Position numbers and translations under genes: made by a program. A model generated the notes under the pieces. The model did not search any database, was not told the origin of the DNA, and worked only from the letters and a program-made list of their open reading frames with translations. Positions 34,572 to 42,614 of a stretch of 64,000 nt of DNA are shown here, in pieces. The stretch comes from Palsa-504 sp963753195 (lineage in GTDB: Bacteria; Actinomycetota; Actinomycetes; Streptosporangiales; Streptosporangiaceae), in the NCBI GenBank assembly GCA_963753195.1, contig CAVWBH010000009.1, positions 372,001-436,000 on the forward strand, read 5' to 3'. The number at the start of each line of letters is the position of its first letter. Position 1 is the first letter of the stretch.

Positions 34572-35362
34572 TGGCGCAGCTCCTGACGATCGGTCAACTG
34601 GCCAGCCACTGCGGCGTCACCGTGCGGGCGGTCCGTCATTACCACCGGGTCGGTCTGCTCCCAGAACCCGTGCGGGATAACTCCGGTTACCGCCGCTATG
34701 GTGCACAGGCGGTCGTCGATCTGGTGCGGATCAAGGTCCTTGCCGATGCAGGTGTCCCGCTCGCTCAGGTCAGCCGCTTCCTCAATGCTGACCCGGGTGA
34801 GTTCGGCGCTGCTGTTGCCGGGATCGACGAGGCGCTTGCCCAGCAAATTGGTCAACTTGAGCATCGGCGCCGGCAGCTCGCGGGCCTCCTCGCTGGTGAC
34901 CAGATCGTACTGCCGCCCGAGGTCGCAGAGATGCTCAGCGCCCTGCGGGAGATGAGCGTGAGCGAGCAGGGCGTGCAGATCGAACGAGACGGATGGATTC
35001 TTCTCGCTGCACTCGCTCCCGAGGTGGTTCCAGAGTGGACGAGGCAGAAGCGAGCCGCGCTGGCAGACCCCGAGTTCCGGCGCATCTACCTGGCCTACGA
35101 CGAAGCCCGAGATTGGGACCCGGCCGACCCACGACTGAAACCACTGGCTGACAGGACGGTCGAATGGATGGCGACCCGCCACGATGCGGTCGTCGGTGCC
35201 CGTCCCAGCACGCTGCCGAGCGAGCCGAACGTCGCCCTCGTCGCACAGCTCATGGACGCCGAGTCGGCCTACACCTCGCCCGCCTTGAACCGACTGGCGG
35301 AGCTTTGCAGGTCACAGCTCAATTCGTCGACACGGCCTCGACGTCATCACGGGAGTTCGTAA
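34571..35362 (+). CDS. MerR-family transcriptional regulator
   Basis: The N-terminal MerR HTH is LLTIGQLASHCGVTVRAVRH, then YHRVGLLPEPVRDNSGYRRY, followed by the dimerisation coiled coil near residues 80-115. The C-terminal ~150 residues form a helical ligand-sensing region of unknown specificity. It lies in the operon it probably controls, through the long-spacer promoter at 32744. It is the last intact gene before a broken junction. Confidence 0.9.
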   Translation: MAQLLTIGQLASHCGVTVRAVRHYHRVGLLPEPVRDNSGYRRYGAQAVVDLVRIKVLADAGVPLAQVSRFLNADPGEFGAAVAGIDEALAQQIGQLEHRRRQLAGLLAGDQIVLPPEVAEMLSALREMSVSEQGVQIERDGWILLAALAPEVVPEWTRQKRAALADPEFRRIYLAYDEARDWDPADPRLKPLADRTVEWMATRHDAVVGARPSTLPSEPNVALVAQLMDAESAYTSPALNRLAELCRSQLNSSTRPRRHHGSS

Positions 35363-35365
35363 GAC

Positions 35366-35440
35366 ATGACCGAACAACTAGACCTTGCCAACATCACGGA
35401 TCAGATGTCCCAGCTGACCTTTAGGTGGTTGAGGGTGTGA
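35366..35440 (+). pseudogene. Truncated N-terminus, possibly a SAM-dependent methyltransferase
   Basis: Four bases after the MerR stop, an ATG opens MTEQLDLANITDQMSQLT. This looks like the first residues of a class I methyltransferase as I recall them, but it stops after 24 codons. The DrrAB-MerR operon probably once continued here and was cut near 35406-35415. The family guess is tentative. Confidence 0.4.
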
Positions 35441-35674
35441 TGGGAGGTGTGGCAATCTTCGACGGGAAGGGCTTCGGTGGGGGGTAACGCTATGGCGTCT
35501 GTGGTTGACGGTGAGCACGGGCCGGCCCGGCTGAGGGCCGTGGCGGTGCTGGTCAGGCCGGATCTGCTGGTGGCCGGGGAACCGCCTGTGCGGGCACATC
35601 CGCCGGGCGGATCGGCCGGCCGGCTCCGGCTGTCATATCCGTGATCGGCGGTCAAGCACGGTCCGCGCTGGTCT
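35441..35674. other. Junction region with no clear gene
   Basis: About 230 bp between the broken gene and the glycine-rich pair. A 50-codon ORF from ATG 35492 to 35644 has a G-rich upstream stretch but no recognisable family. No inverted repeats or transposase pieces are evident. Confidence 0.4.
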
Positions 35675-37108
35675 ATGGCGGGTGCGGATCGGCGGGTCGC
35701 GATGTTGTGCCCGGCGGGCTGTCCTCAGTGCCGGTCGGCTATGCCCGGCCTCGGTAGCCCCGTGGCCGCAGGGTTGCATCAGCTGACCGGTGAGGAGGTC
35801 GGCGCGTTCCTAACCCTCGCTCGCAGGCTGGGCCACGATCAGGCCCGGCTGCTGGCCGGCGAGGTGACCGAGACCCTTACGCCGGTCCCGGCGCTCGAAC
35901 AGCTCCGTGAGCTCTGCCAGGTCAGCCCGGCTGAGCGGCGGGCGCGGCAGGCGCTCTTCTTTCATCCCGCCGTTGCGGTCAGGAGCCGCCTGGGCCAGGG
36001 CGTGCACGACCGGTGCGAGGCGTACGTGTTCGCCGATGGGACCGTCGGGGAGGCCGACCGGGCCGGGCTGGCGGTGCACCTGCCGTTTCCCGCCCGGCAG
36101 CTGAGCGTGCTGTTCCGGCGGGTGGCGTCAGGCGAGGTATGGGATCTGACTGTGTCGCACGCGGCGCTGGGCATCGATGAGCGTGATGACCTGCTCAACG
36201 TGGTCAACGTCGGCGAGCTGGTGATCGAGCCGGGCGGGCGCGTCATCGTGCAGGGCAACCTGCTGGTGTTCGGCTGCCAGCACCTGCGGCACCTGACGGC
36301 AGCAGCCCACGGTGCCGGGGGTTACCAGCTCGGTGTGTTGCCGACCCCGCATTCGGTGGACCGCCGCATCGGCCCACGGCACGGCCGGGCGGGCGCACCG
36401 GGCACTGGCGGAAGGCCCGGCCGGGCGGGGACCCGTCCGGGCGGCACGCCGACCATGATCGGTTTTGCCCTGAGCGAGCCGCCAGGCGACCGGATGAACG
36501 GATCCGACGGTGCCGACGGCGCGCCGGGCGGGGCGGGCGAACCTGGCCGCACGGGCGGCGCGACGAAAACCGCTGAGATCACCATCGGCCGCCTGACGGG
36601 CCCGCTCACCCTCCTCGCGGCCGGCGGCCGCGGCGGAAACGGCGGCCCTGGCGGGAGTGGGGGCGACGGCGGCGACGGCGGGGATGCAGTCCAGGGTTTC
36701 CGGTCTACGGCGGGCCCGGTCGGCGCGGGCCGTCCCGGCCGGGGCGGCCGTGGCGGAAACGGCGGCGACGGCGGCCGCGGCGGAAACGGCGGCATCTGCT
36801 CGAACGTGTTCGTGACGCTGCCGGAGCCAATGATCGGCCAGCTGCGTGTGCTGACCCATCCCGCGCCGGGTGGCACGGGCGGGGTCGGCGGCCAGGCCGG
36901 GTGCGGCGGGGTAAGCGGTCAGGTCGGCTGCGACGAAAACGGCGGCCGCACCGCCGACCACCCCGCGACAGTGGCGGCCGCCGGGACAGCCAGGGCACCG
37001 GGGAACGCCGGGGCACCGGGTAGGGCCGGACGCGACGGGGTGGGCAGGCCGGCACCAGAAGTGTTCGTCAACGGGAAATCCCTCAACGGAAGGACGGCGA
37101 GCCCGTGA
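35675..37108 (+). CDS. Glycine-rich collagen/PGRS-like protein 1
   Basis: 477 aa. Residues 1-220 are a folded-looking N-terminal domain with a Cys cluster (CPAGCPQC near residue 12) and a beta-rich end (GELVIEPGGRVIVQGNLLVF). From about 225 the chain becomes Gly-rich with GAPGTGGRPGRAGTRPGG, GGNGGPGGSGGDGGDGGD and GGRGGNGGDGGRGGNGG. A short beta insert interrupts it (CSNVFVTLPEPMIGQLRVLT). There is no signal peptide. The start is uncertain: no good ribosome-binding site precedes 35675, and ATG 35701 is an alternative. It overlaps the next gene by GTGA, so the two are made together. The family is not recognised. Confidence 0.7.
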   Translation: MAGADRRVAMLCPAGCPQCRSAMPGLGSPVAAGLHQLTGEEVGAFLTLARRLGHDQARLLAGEVTETLTPVPALEQLRELCQVSPAERRARQALFFHPAVAVRSRLGQGVHDRCEAYVFADGTVGEADRAGLAVHLPFPARQLSVLFRRVASGEVWDLTVSHAALGIDERDDLLNVVNVGELVIEPGGRVIVQGNLLVFGCQHLRHLTAAAHGAGGYQLGVLPTPHSVDRRIGPRHGRAGAPGTGGRPGRAGTRPGGTPTMIGFALSEPPGDRMNGSDGADGAPGGAGEPGRTGGATKTAEITIGRLTGPLTLLAAGGRGGNGGPGGSGGDGGDGGDAVQGFRSTAGPVGAGRPGRGGRGGNGGDGGRGGNGGICSNVFVTLPEPMIGQLRVLTHPAPGGTGGVGGQAGCGGVSGQVGCDENGGRTADHPATVAAAGTARAPGNAGAPGRAGRDGVGRPAPEVFVNGKSLNGRTASP

Positions 37109-38469
37109 GTGTCAGCCAGGTAATCGGCAGCCTCGGCGTGCCCCAAGGCACCGCCAGCGACGGCACCGTGGACACGCGCATCAACCTCCACAACGTGACC
37201 CAGCTCAAGGACCTGGTCGACCTGGGCCTGTCGCCAGAGCAACGTGCCCAGCATGCCGGCGCGCTGCTCGACGGCATCACGGCGCCTGCCGACCAGCCGG
37301 GCGTCTCGCTGCTGCATCGGCTGATCGGGCACGTTGTCGGGAACGACGAGCTGAGCCAGGAGGACCACGCGCAGCTCGCCGCGGCGCTCCCGATCACCGC
37401 TCACGTGACCACCCAGGTGACGCCCGGCGGGACCGCCCAGACGACGCCTGACGGAACAGACCAGACGACGCCTGACGGGACCGCCCAAACGGCAACCGGC
37501 GGAACGGCCCAAACGGCGCCCGGCGGAACGGCCCAGACGGCGACCGGCGGGACCGCCTCGCCGCCGACTGGCCCGCCCATGCAGGTCAGCGCCGTGTGGG
37601 ACGTCTCGACGCCGGACGGGAGCCTGCGGGTCATCGACCTGCCCAATGGCCTCGAGCTGCTCGATGGCGGCTGCATCGTCGCCCGGTCCACGCCGCTGCA
37701 CTTCACCTGCTCCTCGCTCACGCGCGCAGGCGCCCCGCCCGCCGGGTACAGCGGCGACTTCAACATCCTCGGCACTGCCGGAGCGCCGGTCGCCACCCCG
37801 GCCCAGCCGCCCGGACGGGCCCAGGCGCCGTCCGGGGCTCCGGGCACATGCGTCTCCGCATCCGTGGCGGGCGACGGCGGCGGGAACGGTGCGCCCGGGC
37901 AGCAGGGGACGGCGGGAGCCGTCGGCCCGCACGGCAACGACGGCATCGCCAGCGCGCTGGCCAGCATCACCATCACCGGCAGCCTGACAGTGGACCAGGC
38001 GGCCAAGAATGTGCTCGTGGTGGCGACCCAGTCCGGTGCTGGCGGCCCCGGCGGCAACGGCGGCCCGGGCGGCAACGGCCAGCAAGGCGGCAACGGCGGC
38101 AACGGCGTGACCTGTGACTGCACGGGCAATGCCGGCGGCGCCGCCGGGCCCGGCGGCAAGGGAGGAAGCGGCGGCCAGGGCGGCGACGGCGGGAACGGCA
38201 CAGACGCCGCCGGCAACATCGCCGTGTTCCTGCCCACGGGAACCAGCACAAGCCTGGTCCAGCCGGCGCCCGCCCCGGCCCCGCCCGGGCAGCCCGGCCA
38301 GGCCGGTCCCGCCGGTCCCGGCGGGGCGCCCGGCACCCCGGGCGCAGCAGGCAAGAACAACCCTGTCGGGGCCGCCGCCGCCGGCGGCCCACCCGGTGAC
38401 CCGGGCCGTCCCGGTAACCCCGGCACGCACACCGGGACGGCCGCGCAGGTCACCGTGACCATCATGTGA
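37105..38469 (+). CDS. Glycine-rich collagen/PGRS-like protein 2 with 8-aa repeats
   Basis: 454 aa from GTG 37105. A short helical N-terminal domain (about 1-105, with LKDLVDLGLSPEQRAQHAGA) leads into six tandem 8-residue repeats of the TPGGTAQT type (residues about 105-152). A beta-rich domain (SAVWDVSTPDGSLRVIDLPN) follows, then Gly-rich blocks such as GGPGGNGGPGGNGQQGGNGG. It ends with GQPGQAGPAGPGGAPGTPGA and a short strand QVTVTIM. No signal peptide or TM helix. Its layout mirrors the upstream gene (beta domain plus Gly-rich region), so the two probably act as partners. The role is unknown. Confidence 0.72.
   Translation: MSVSQVIGSLGVPQGTASDGTVDTRINLHNVTQLKDLVDLGLSPEQRAQHAGALLDGITAPADQPGVSLLHRLIGHVVGNDELSQEDHAQLAAALPITAHVTTQVTPGGTAQTTPDGTDQTTPDGTAQTATGGTAQTAPGGTAQTATGGTASPPTGPPMQVSAVWDVSTPDGSLRVIDLPNGLELLDGGCIVARSTPLHFTCSSLTRAGAPPAGYSGDFNILGTAGAPVATPAQPPGRAQAPSGAPGTCVSASVAGDGGGNGAPGQQGTAGAVGPHGNDGIASALASITITGSLTVDQAAKNVLVVATQSGAGGPGGNGGPGGNGQQGGNGGNGVTCDCTGNAGGAAGPGGKGGSGGQGGDGGNGTDAAGNIAVFLPTGTSTSLVQPAPAPAPPGQPGQAGPAGPGGAPGTPGAAGKNNPVGAAAAGGPPGDPGRPGNPGTHTGTAAQVTVTIM
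37417..37560 (+). repeat. Six tandem 24-bp units encoding TPGGTAQT-like octapeptides
   Basis: In-frame minisatellite in the second glycine-rich gene, six units of 24 bp (37417, 37441, 37465, 37489, 37513, 37537). Units differ at a few bases, giving TPGGTAQT, TPDGTDQT, TPDGTAQT, ATGGTAQT, APGGTAQT and ATGGTAS. Such repeats can vary in number by slippage. Confidence 0.85.
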
Positions 38470-38527
38470 GCGCGGGAGGCAGGCCGCCGCCGAACCGAAT
38501 GGTTATGCAGCGGCACGCTTGAGGTGC

Positions 38528-38549
38528 ACATCCTCGATCGCCGTGCGGA
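38528..38549. repeat. 22-bp direct repeat, left copy
   Basis: Matches 39767-39788 with one mismatch; the shared part includes ATCGCCGTGCGGA. The pair brackets the MarR and NTF2-like genes, 1239 bp apart. The rest of the 38470-38657 gap shows nothing else. Confidence 0.5.
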
Positions 38550-38657
38550 CGTAGAGCGGCTGGGTGAAGAGGAGCACAGGTCTGGCCATAATGACCGCAG
38601 GCCACCGGTTGGACAAGTGCTGGAGCGCGGCTGACCGCGCGAGGCCTAGGACCGTGG

Positions 38658-39137
38658 TTACGAGGGCGGCCCGCCGGATGGTTCTCGGCTGGTGTAGGCC
38701 GGCCGGTCGAGGATCTGGAGGAGCGTGCTGCGCAGTTGGCCGACCGAGGGCTCGCCTAGGCGGCCGGTGATCTCAGCTTCGAGTTCACCCAGTGCGGACA
38801 GGGCGGCATGCACGAGGGCCCATCCCATGTCGGTGAATTCGATGATCTTCGCGCGCCGATCGGCCGGGTCGGCCGTGCGCTGGAGGTATCCGCGGCGCTC
38901 GATCTCCGTGACGAGCTCGGCCATCGCCTGCTTGGTCATGTTCGCGCGCGCGGCGAGTTCGGTCAGGCGGATCCCGGAGGCGGGGATGTGCGGCATTACG
39001 TTGTTCCAGGAATCGCGGTGATCGGTGATGCCCGCCTCGAGCAGCTTGTCGTTCAGGTCAGTGGCCAGCTGCCGCGTGGCCAGGCCGAGGAGCCGCAGCA
39101 GGGGGGAGTCTTGTTCGGGGTGAGGCACTCGGCCCAT
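38658..39137 (-). CDS. MarR-family transcriptional regulator
   Basis: 159 aa winged-helix repressor. The recognition region is LTELAARANMTKQAMAELVT and the wing is RTADPADRRAKIIEFTDMG, typical for MarR. Dimerisation helices lie at both ends. Its ATG lies 2 bp from a palindromic operator; a second operator lies 40 bp further. It is divergent from the NTF2-like gene and probably regulates both. Confidence 0.9.
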   Translation of the reverse strand: MGRVPHPEQDSPLLRLLGLATRQLATDLNDKLLEAGITDHRDSWNNVMPHIPASGIRLTELAARANMTKQAMAELVTEIERRGYLQRTADPADRRAKIIEFTDMGWALVHAALSALGELEAEITGRLGEPSVGQLRSTLLQILDRPAYTSREPSGGPPS

Positions 39138-39138
39138 T

Positions 39139-39199
39139 GTAGTCAGGACTCTTGACTAATGGTGCTCGTCATGTCAGATTAGTCAGGATGCATGACCAA
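39139..39199. promoter_or_regulatory. Pair of MarR operators (TTAGTCA-N7-TGACTAA)
   Basis: Site 1 at 39139-39159 is GTAGTCA-GGACTCT-TGACTAA. Site 2 at 39179-39199 is TTAGTCA-GGATGCA-TGACCAA. Both have 7-bp arms and 7-bp spacers, and their starts are 40 bp apart. They fill the divergent region upstream of the MarR gene, as expected for autoregulation. Confidence 0.72.
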
Positions 39200-39247
39200 T
39201 TCTCCGTCACACAGGGCCAGGATCCCCCTTGAGCGGCGTCTGGCATC

Positions 39248-39303
39248 GAGGTCGCGCAGCGGTCGTGATCAGGAAGAGGTCGCGCAGCGGTCGTGATCAG
39301 GAA
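39248..39303. repeat. Perfect tandem duplication of 28 bp
   Basis: 39248-39275 and 39276-39303 are identical as read. The unit contains GGTCGCGCAGCGGTCGTGAT. The second copy ends in the GAAGGAG that serves the NTF2-like gene, so the duplication is in its leader. Being identical, it is probably recent. Confidence 0.9.
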
Positions 39304-39313
39304 GGAGTACCTG

Positions 39314-39754
39314 ATGGATACTTCCACAGTGCAGGAGTTGTTCCGCCGGGCAGTGACAGGCGATGACGCGGCGGCCATGCGGGAGGGCCTGGAACGGATG
39401 CTCGGGCTCGGCGGGTACGGCGGCCTGTCCCCGGAACGGGAGTACGGGCTGCGACGCCCCGACTTCGTGCTGGAAATGCCGCAGTCACGCGAACGGATCC
39501 GCGGACGCGACCCGTTGCGCAAGATGCAGGAGGCGTTCCCCGCGCCTGCGCCAGCCATAACCCTGCGCAAGGTCACCGGCGCCCGCCACGTCTGGATCGC
39601 GGAGGCCGATATCGACTACGGCGGCGACCGGAGCCAGACGGTCGTCATCTTTGAACTGGACGACCAAGGGCTGATCACCAGCGAAACACGCTACTACCCT
39701 CAGCCATTCGAAGCCCCGGCCTGGCGCGCCGAACTGGCGGAGGCAATGGACTGA
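39314..39754 (+). CDS. NTF2/SnoaL-like protein
   Basis: 146 aa with the cone-shaped NTF2-like pattern: an N-terminal helix (VQELFRRAVTGDDAAAM), LRRPDFVLEMPQSRERIRGR, and C-terminal strands including RSQTVVIFELDDQGLITSET. Many such proteins are polyketide cyclases, isomerases or ligand-binding proteins; the substrate is not predictable. ATG 39314 with GAAGGAG upstream is chosen over the in-frame GTG 39293. Likely under control of the divergent MarR. Confidence 0.8.
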   Translation: MDTSTVQELFRRAVTGDDAAAMREGLERMLGLGGYGGLSPEREYGLRRPDFVLEMPQSRERIRGRDPLRKMQEAFPAPAPAITLRKVTGARHVWIAEADIDYGGDRSQTVVIFELDDQGLITSETRYYPQPFEAPAWRAELAEAMD

Positions 39755-39766
39755 AACCCGCGCTGA

Positions 39767-39788
39767 ACATCCTCAATCGCCGTGCGGA
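39767..39788. repeat. 22-bp direct repeat, right copy
   Basis: Partner of 38528-38549. It covers the last codons and stop of the DinB gene, so this copy is probably the parental one. Confidence 0.5.
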
Positions 39789-40336
39789 GTATGTCCTTGC
39801 TGGGCGGTGTACCGGATGCCGGTGACGTCGTAGAGATGATGGACCGGGTCGTGGATGAAATACCGCGCGAAGGACTCGACGGTGAAGTCGGCTCCGTCGC
39901 TGCGGCTGCCGGTGCGCTGCCATTGGCCCGGGGCCAGGCCGTCAAAGTCCGCGGCGATAACGTCGGCGGCGGCGGCCAGTTCCCGGGCCACCGCGGCCGG
40001 GTCCTGCTCGTGGTAGCGGTCCGCTACCGCGGTGGCGTCCTGGTCCCAGTTGGGGAACTGCGGCCCGTCCTGGGTGAGCATCAGCGTGAGCCGCTGCTCA
40101 TACAGTCGCAGGACATCGCGGACGTGGCAGCCGTACTCCAGGGCCGACCACTTCCCGGGTGACGGGCGGAGGCGGGGATCACCGGGACTGGTCAGCAGGC
40201 CGTGCCACGCCGCGGCATTGGCGCGGATCATGCCTGCGAGCCCGCCGCGGGGGAAGCTGTGGGTGTCCAGGCCGCATTCCGGGCAGGGCCGCTGCAACAC
40301 CCAGGTCCAGTCCTTGGTGTCAGGCTCGATGGTCAT
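39773..40336 (-). CDS. DinB-family protein
   Basis: 187 aa four-helix-bundle protein of the DinB/YfiT type. Metal-ligand histidines are visible in YGCHVRDVLRLYEQ and FIHDPVHHLYDVTG, and the N-terminus WTWVLQRPCPECGLDT is common in actinobacterial members. These are often thiol (mycothiol/bacillithiol)-linked transferases; the reaction here is unknown. ATG 40336 was chosen; an in-frame GTG at 40357 is possible. Confidence 0.85.
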   Translation of the reverse strand: MTIEPDTKDWTWVLQRPCPECGLDTHSFPRGGLAGMIRANAAAWHGLLTSPGDPRLRPSPGKWSALEYGCHVRDVLRLYEQRLTLMLTQDGPQFPNWDQDATAVADRYHEQDPAAVARELAAAADVIAADFDGLAPGQWQRTGSRSDGADFTVESFARYFIHDPVHHLYDVTGIRYTAQQGHTPHGD

Positions 40337-40427
40337 AACCCGAACGGTACCGATCACGCAGGATGCGCGCGGAACCGCTCCCGGAGTGGTCTGTCTGATC
40401 GGCGGGGTCCGGGAGTAGGTTGGTGCG

Positions 40428-41300
40428 GTGGGACAGTACGAGGGATCGGTGTTGCGCGAGGGCCTGTATTTCGGTGAGGGCCCGCGCTGGCATGACGGCC
40501 GGCTGTGGTACTCCGACTTCTTTGATCACGCTGTCCACGCGCTCGCGCCCGGCGGGGCCGACGAGCGGGTGGTCGAGGTGGCGGGCCAGCCGTCGGGACT
40601 GGGGTGGATGCCGGACGGGTCGCTGCTGATCGTGTCGATGCTCGAGCGCCGGGTGCTGCGGCTCGGCCCGGACGGCTCCGTGGGCGAGCACGCCGACCTG
40701 GCGCAGTGGGCGCCGTCGCACTGCAATGACATGGTGGTCGACGCGGTCGGCCGTGCGTACGTCGGGAACTTCGGGTACGACCTTTACGCGGTCATGGCGG
40801 GGGCGCAGGCGGAGCGCCTGCCGGCGCCGCTGATCCGCGTCGATCCCGGCGGGCAGGTGAGCGTCGTGGCTGAAGGCCTGGAGTTCCCTAACGGGACGGT
40901 GATCACCCCCGACGGCGGAACGCTGATCGTGGCCGAGACGATGGGCCGGCGGCTGAGCGCATTCGACATCTCGGCCGACGGGGGGCTGAGCAACCAGCGG
41001 GTGTGGGCCGACCTGCAGCCGCATCGGATCGCCCCGGACGGCATCTGCCTGGACGCGTCGGGGGCAGTCTGGGTCGCCAACGCCGCCGACACGACCGCGA
41101 TCAGGGTCGCCGAAGGGGGCGAGTTGCTGGATACGGTCAGCTTCTCCCAGCCCTGTGTGGCATGCATGCTGGGCGGACCCGACGGCCGCGAGCTGTTCGC
41201 GATGACCGCGCCCGGGTCGATCCCGGCGCAGGCTTCCGCGTCGCCGCGGGGGCGGATCGAATCAGCCCGCGTCAGCGTCGGCCACGCCGGCCTTCCGTAG
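40428..41300 (+). CDS. SMP-30/gluconolactonase-family hydrolase
   Basis: 290 aa beta-propeller lactonase. Metal ligands are expected in YFGEGPRWHDGRLWYSD (Glu), AYVGNFGYD (Asn), LEFPNGTVITPDGG (Asn) and PDGICLDASGAVWVAN (Asp), all in the correct order. It probably hydrolyses sugar or other lactones in the cytoplasm. Its 3' end overlaps the convergent Sir2 gene by 29 bp. Confidence 0.88.
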   Translation: MGQYEGSVLREGLYFGEGPRWHDGRLWYSDFFDHAVHALAPGGADERVVEVAGQPSGLGWMPDGSLLIVSMLERRVLRLGPDGSVGEHADLAQWAPSHCNDMVVDAVGRAYVGNFGYDLYAVMAGAQAERLPAPLIRVDPGGQVSVVAEGLEFPNGTVITPDGGTLIVAETMGRRLSAFDISADGGLSNQRVWADLQPHRIAPDGICLDASGAVWVANAADTTAIRVAEGGELLDTVSFSQPCVACMLGGPDGRELFAMTAPGSIPAQASASPRGRIESARVSVGHAGLP

Positions 41301-42075
41301 CGAGTAGCTGGTCGGCCAGGCGGGGCACGGCCGCGCCGATCGGGTCGCGGATGACGGCGGCGGCCAGCGTGTCGTAGGGCGTGGGATCCCGGTTGATGAT
41401 GACCAGGGCCGCGCCCGCCTCGGCGGCGATGGCGCACAGCGAGGCGGCCGGTTCCACGATCAGCGTGCTGCCGATGGCTAGCATCAGGTCGCAGCCGGCG
41501 GCGGCGGCCACGGCGCGCTCGAACACGCCGGGCTCCAGCGCCTCGCCGAACATGATCGTGGCCGACTTCAGGATCCCGCCGCAGCGGGCGCACGGCGGGT
41601 CGTCCTCGCCGGCCCGCACCCGGGCCAGGGCGTCGGCCATCTCGGTCCGGTCGCCGCAGCTCGTGCACACCACGCCGGACATCGTCCCGTGCAGCTCGAT
41701 CACCCGGTCGGGCGGCGTCCCGGCTCGCTGGTGCAGCCCGTCGATATTCTGGGTGATCACCTGGGTGTCGATCGTGCTGCGGGCCAGCCGGGCCAGGGCC
41801 AGGTGCGCGGGGTTGGGCTCGGCGGCCCAGGCCGGATGGGCCAGCCGGTTCTGCCAGGATCGGCGCCTGAGCTCGGCGTCGGCCATGTAGGCCTGGTAGG
41901 TGGACAGCTTCTCCGCCGCCGGGTTCTTGGTCCAGACCCCGGACGGCCCGCGGAAGTCGGGTATGCCGGAGTCGGTGGAGATCCCGGCGCCGGTCAGCAC
42001 GGCCAGGCTGGTGATCTCGCGGGCCCAGCCGGGCAGGGCCGCCGCGGCCGCCTCGGCACGCGGGTCTGCAGGCAT
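41272..42075 (-). CDS. Sir2-family NAD-dependent protein deacylase
   Basis: 267 aa sirtuin. NAD site LTGAGISTDSGIPDFRG, then TQNIDGLHQRAG, catalytic His in VIELHGTMSG, and the zinc site CTSCG with CARCGG. The later FGEALEP, IGSTLIVEP and VIINRDPTP complete the Rossmann fold. All key residues are present. ATG 42075 is preferred; an in-frame upstream start at 42111 is possible. It probably deacylates metabolic enzymes such as acyl-CoA synthetases; the target is unknown. Confidence 0.92.
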   Translation of the reverse strand: MPADPRAEAAAAALPGWAREITSLAVLTGAGISTDSGIPDFRGPSGVWTKNPAAEKLSTYQAYMADAELRRRSWQNRLAHPAWAAEPNPAHLALARLARSTIDTQVITQNIDGLHQRAGTPPDRVIELHGTMSGVVCTSCGDRTEMADALARVRAGEDDPPCARCGGILKSATIMFGEALEPGVFERAVAAAAGCDLMLAIGSTLIVEPAASLCAIAAEAGAALVIINRDPTPYDTLAAAVIRDPIGAAVPRLADQLLATEGRRGRR

Positions 42076-42158
42076 CTCATCATTCTCGCCGGATGCCGCA
42101 AGCGCGGGCAAGCGCGCGACGGACCGACCCCCGCACTTGAGGTGGGAGAATTGAGGAT

Positions 42159-42560
42159 GTGAGCACGGACATCCTCGATGCGATCAACGAGACGCTCGAG
42201 TGGTACAGCAGCGGCGACTCGATGCGCTCGCAGCCCGCCACGCCGTTCCCGCCGCTGGGCACCTACTGGGTGAACGTGGCCCGCAGGCTGTGCGCGCAGA
42301 CCGGCCTGGACGGCTACACGGCCTGGCTGCTGACCGCCGACGTGGCCGAGTACGAGACAGCGAGCCCGTTCGCTGAGATAGTCGGGCGGGCGCAGCGCGG
42401 CCCCGGCTCGGCCGCGGGGCTCGCGCTGTCACGCTTCTTCGAGATCCGTTTCGCCGTGGTCGCATCGGCCTTCATCCGCGAGAGCGACCGGCTGCAGGCC
42501 ATCGCGGCCGCGTCGGCCGCGATGGCGCAGACCGGCGCCGAACGGCCGCGCACCCGATGA
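42159..42560 (+). CDS. Hypothetical protein
   Basis: 133 aa from GTG 42159. Mostly helical, with WYSSGDSMRSQPATPFPPLG and a C-terminal Ala-rich helix. No TM segment or known motif. Divergent from the Sir2 gene. Not recognised. Confidence 0.6.
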   Translation: MSTDILDAINETLEWYSSGDSMRSQPATPFPPLGTYWVNVARRLCAQTGLDGYTAWLLTADVAEYETASPFAEIVGRAQRGPGSAAGLALSRFFEIRFAVVASAFIRESDRLQAIAAASAAMAQTGAERPRTR

Positions 42561-42614
42561 AATGGCCGAGCACCTGATGAGCAGCGCCGGGGCGAGGAAC
42601 GCCAGGCTGGCCTG

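Noticed and set aside
35441..35674. Insertion-sequence remnant next to the truncated gene
   Set aside because: I saw no inverted repeats, target duplication or transposase motif; only a junction can be supported.
37417..37560. Possible CRISPR array because of regular 24-bp units
   Set aside because: Units are contiguous without unique spacers, are in frame inside a gene, and encode an octapeptide repeat.
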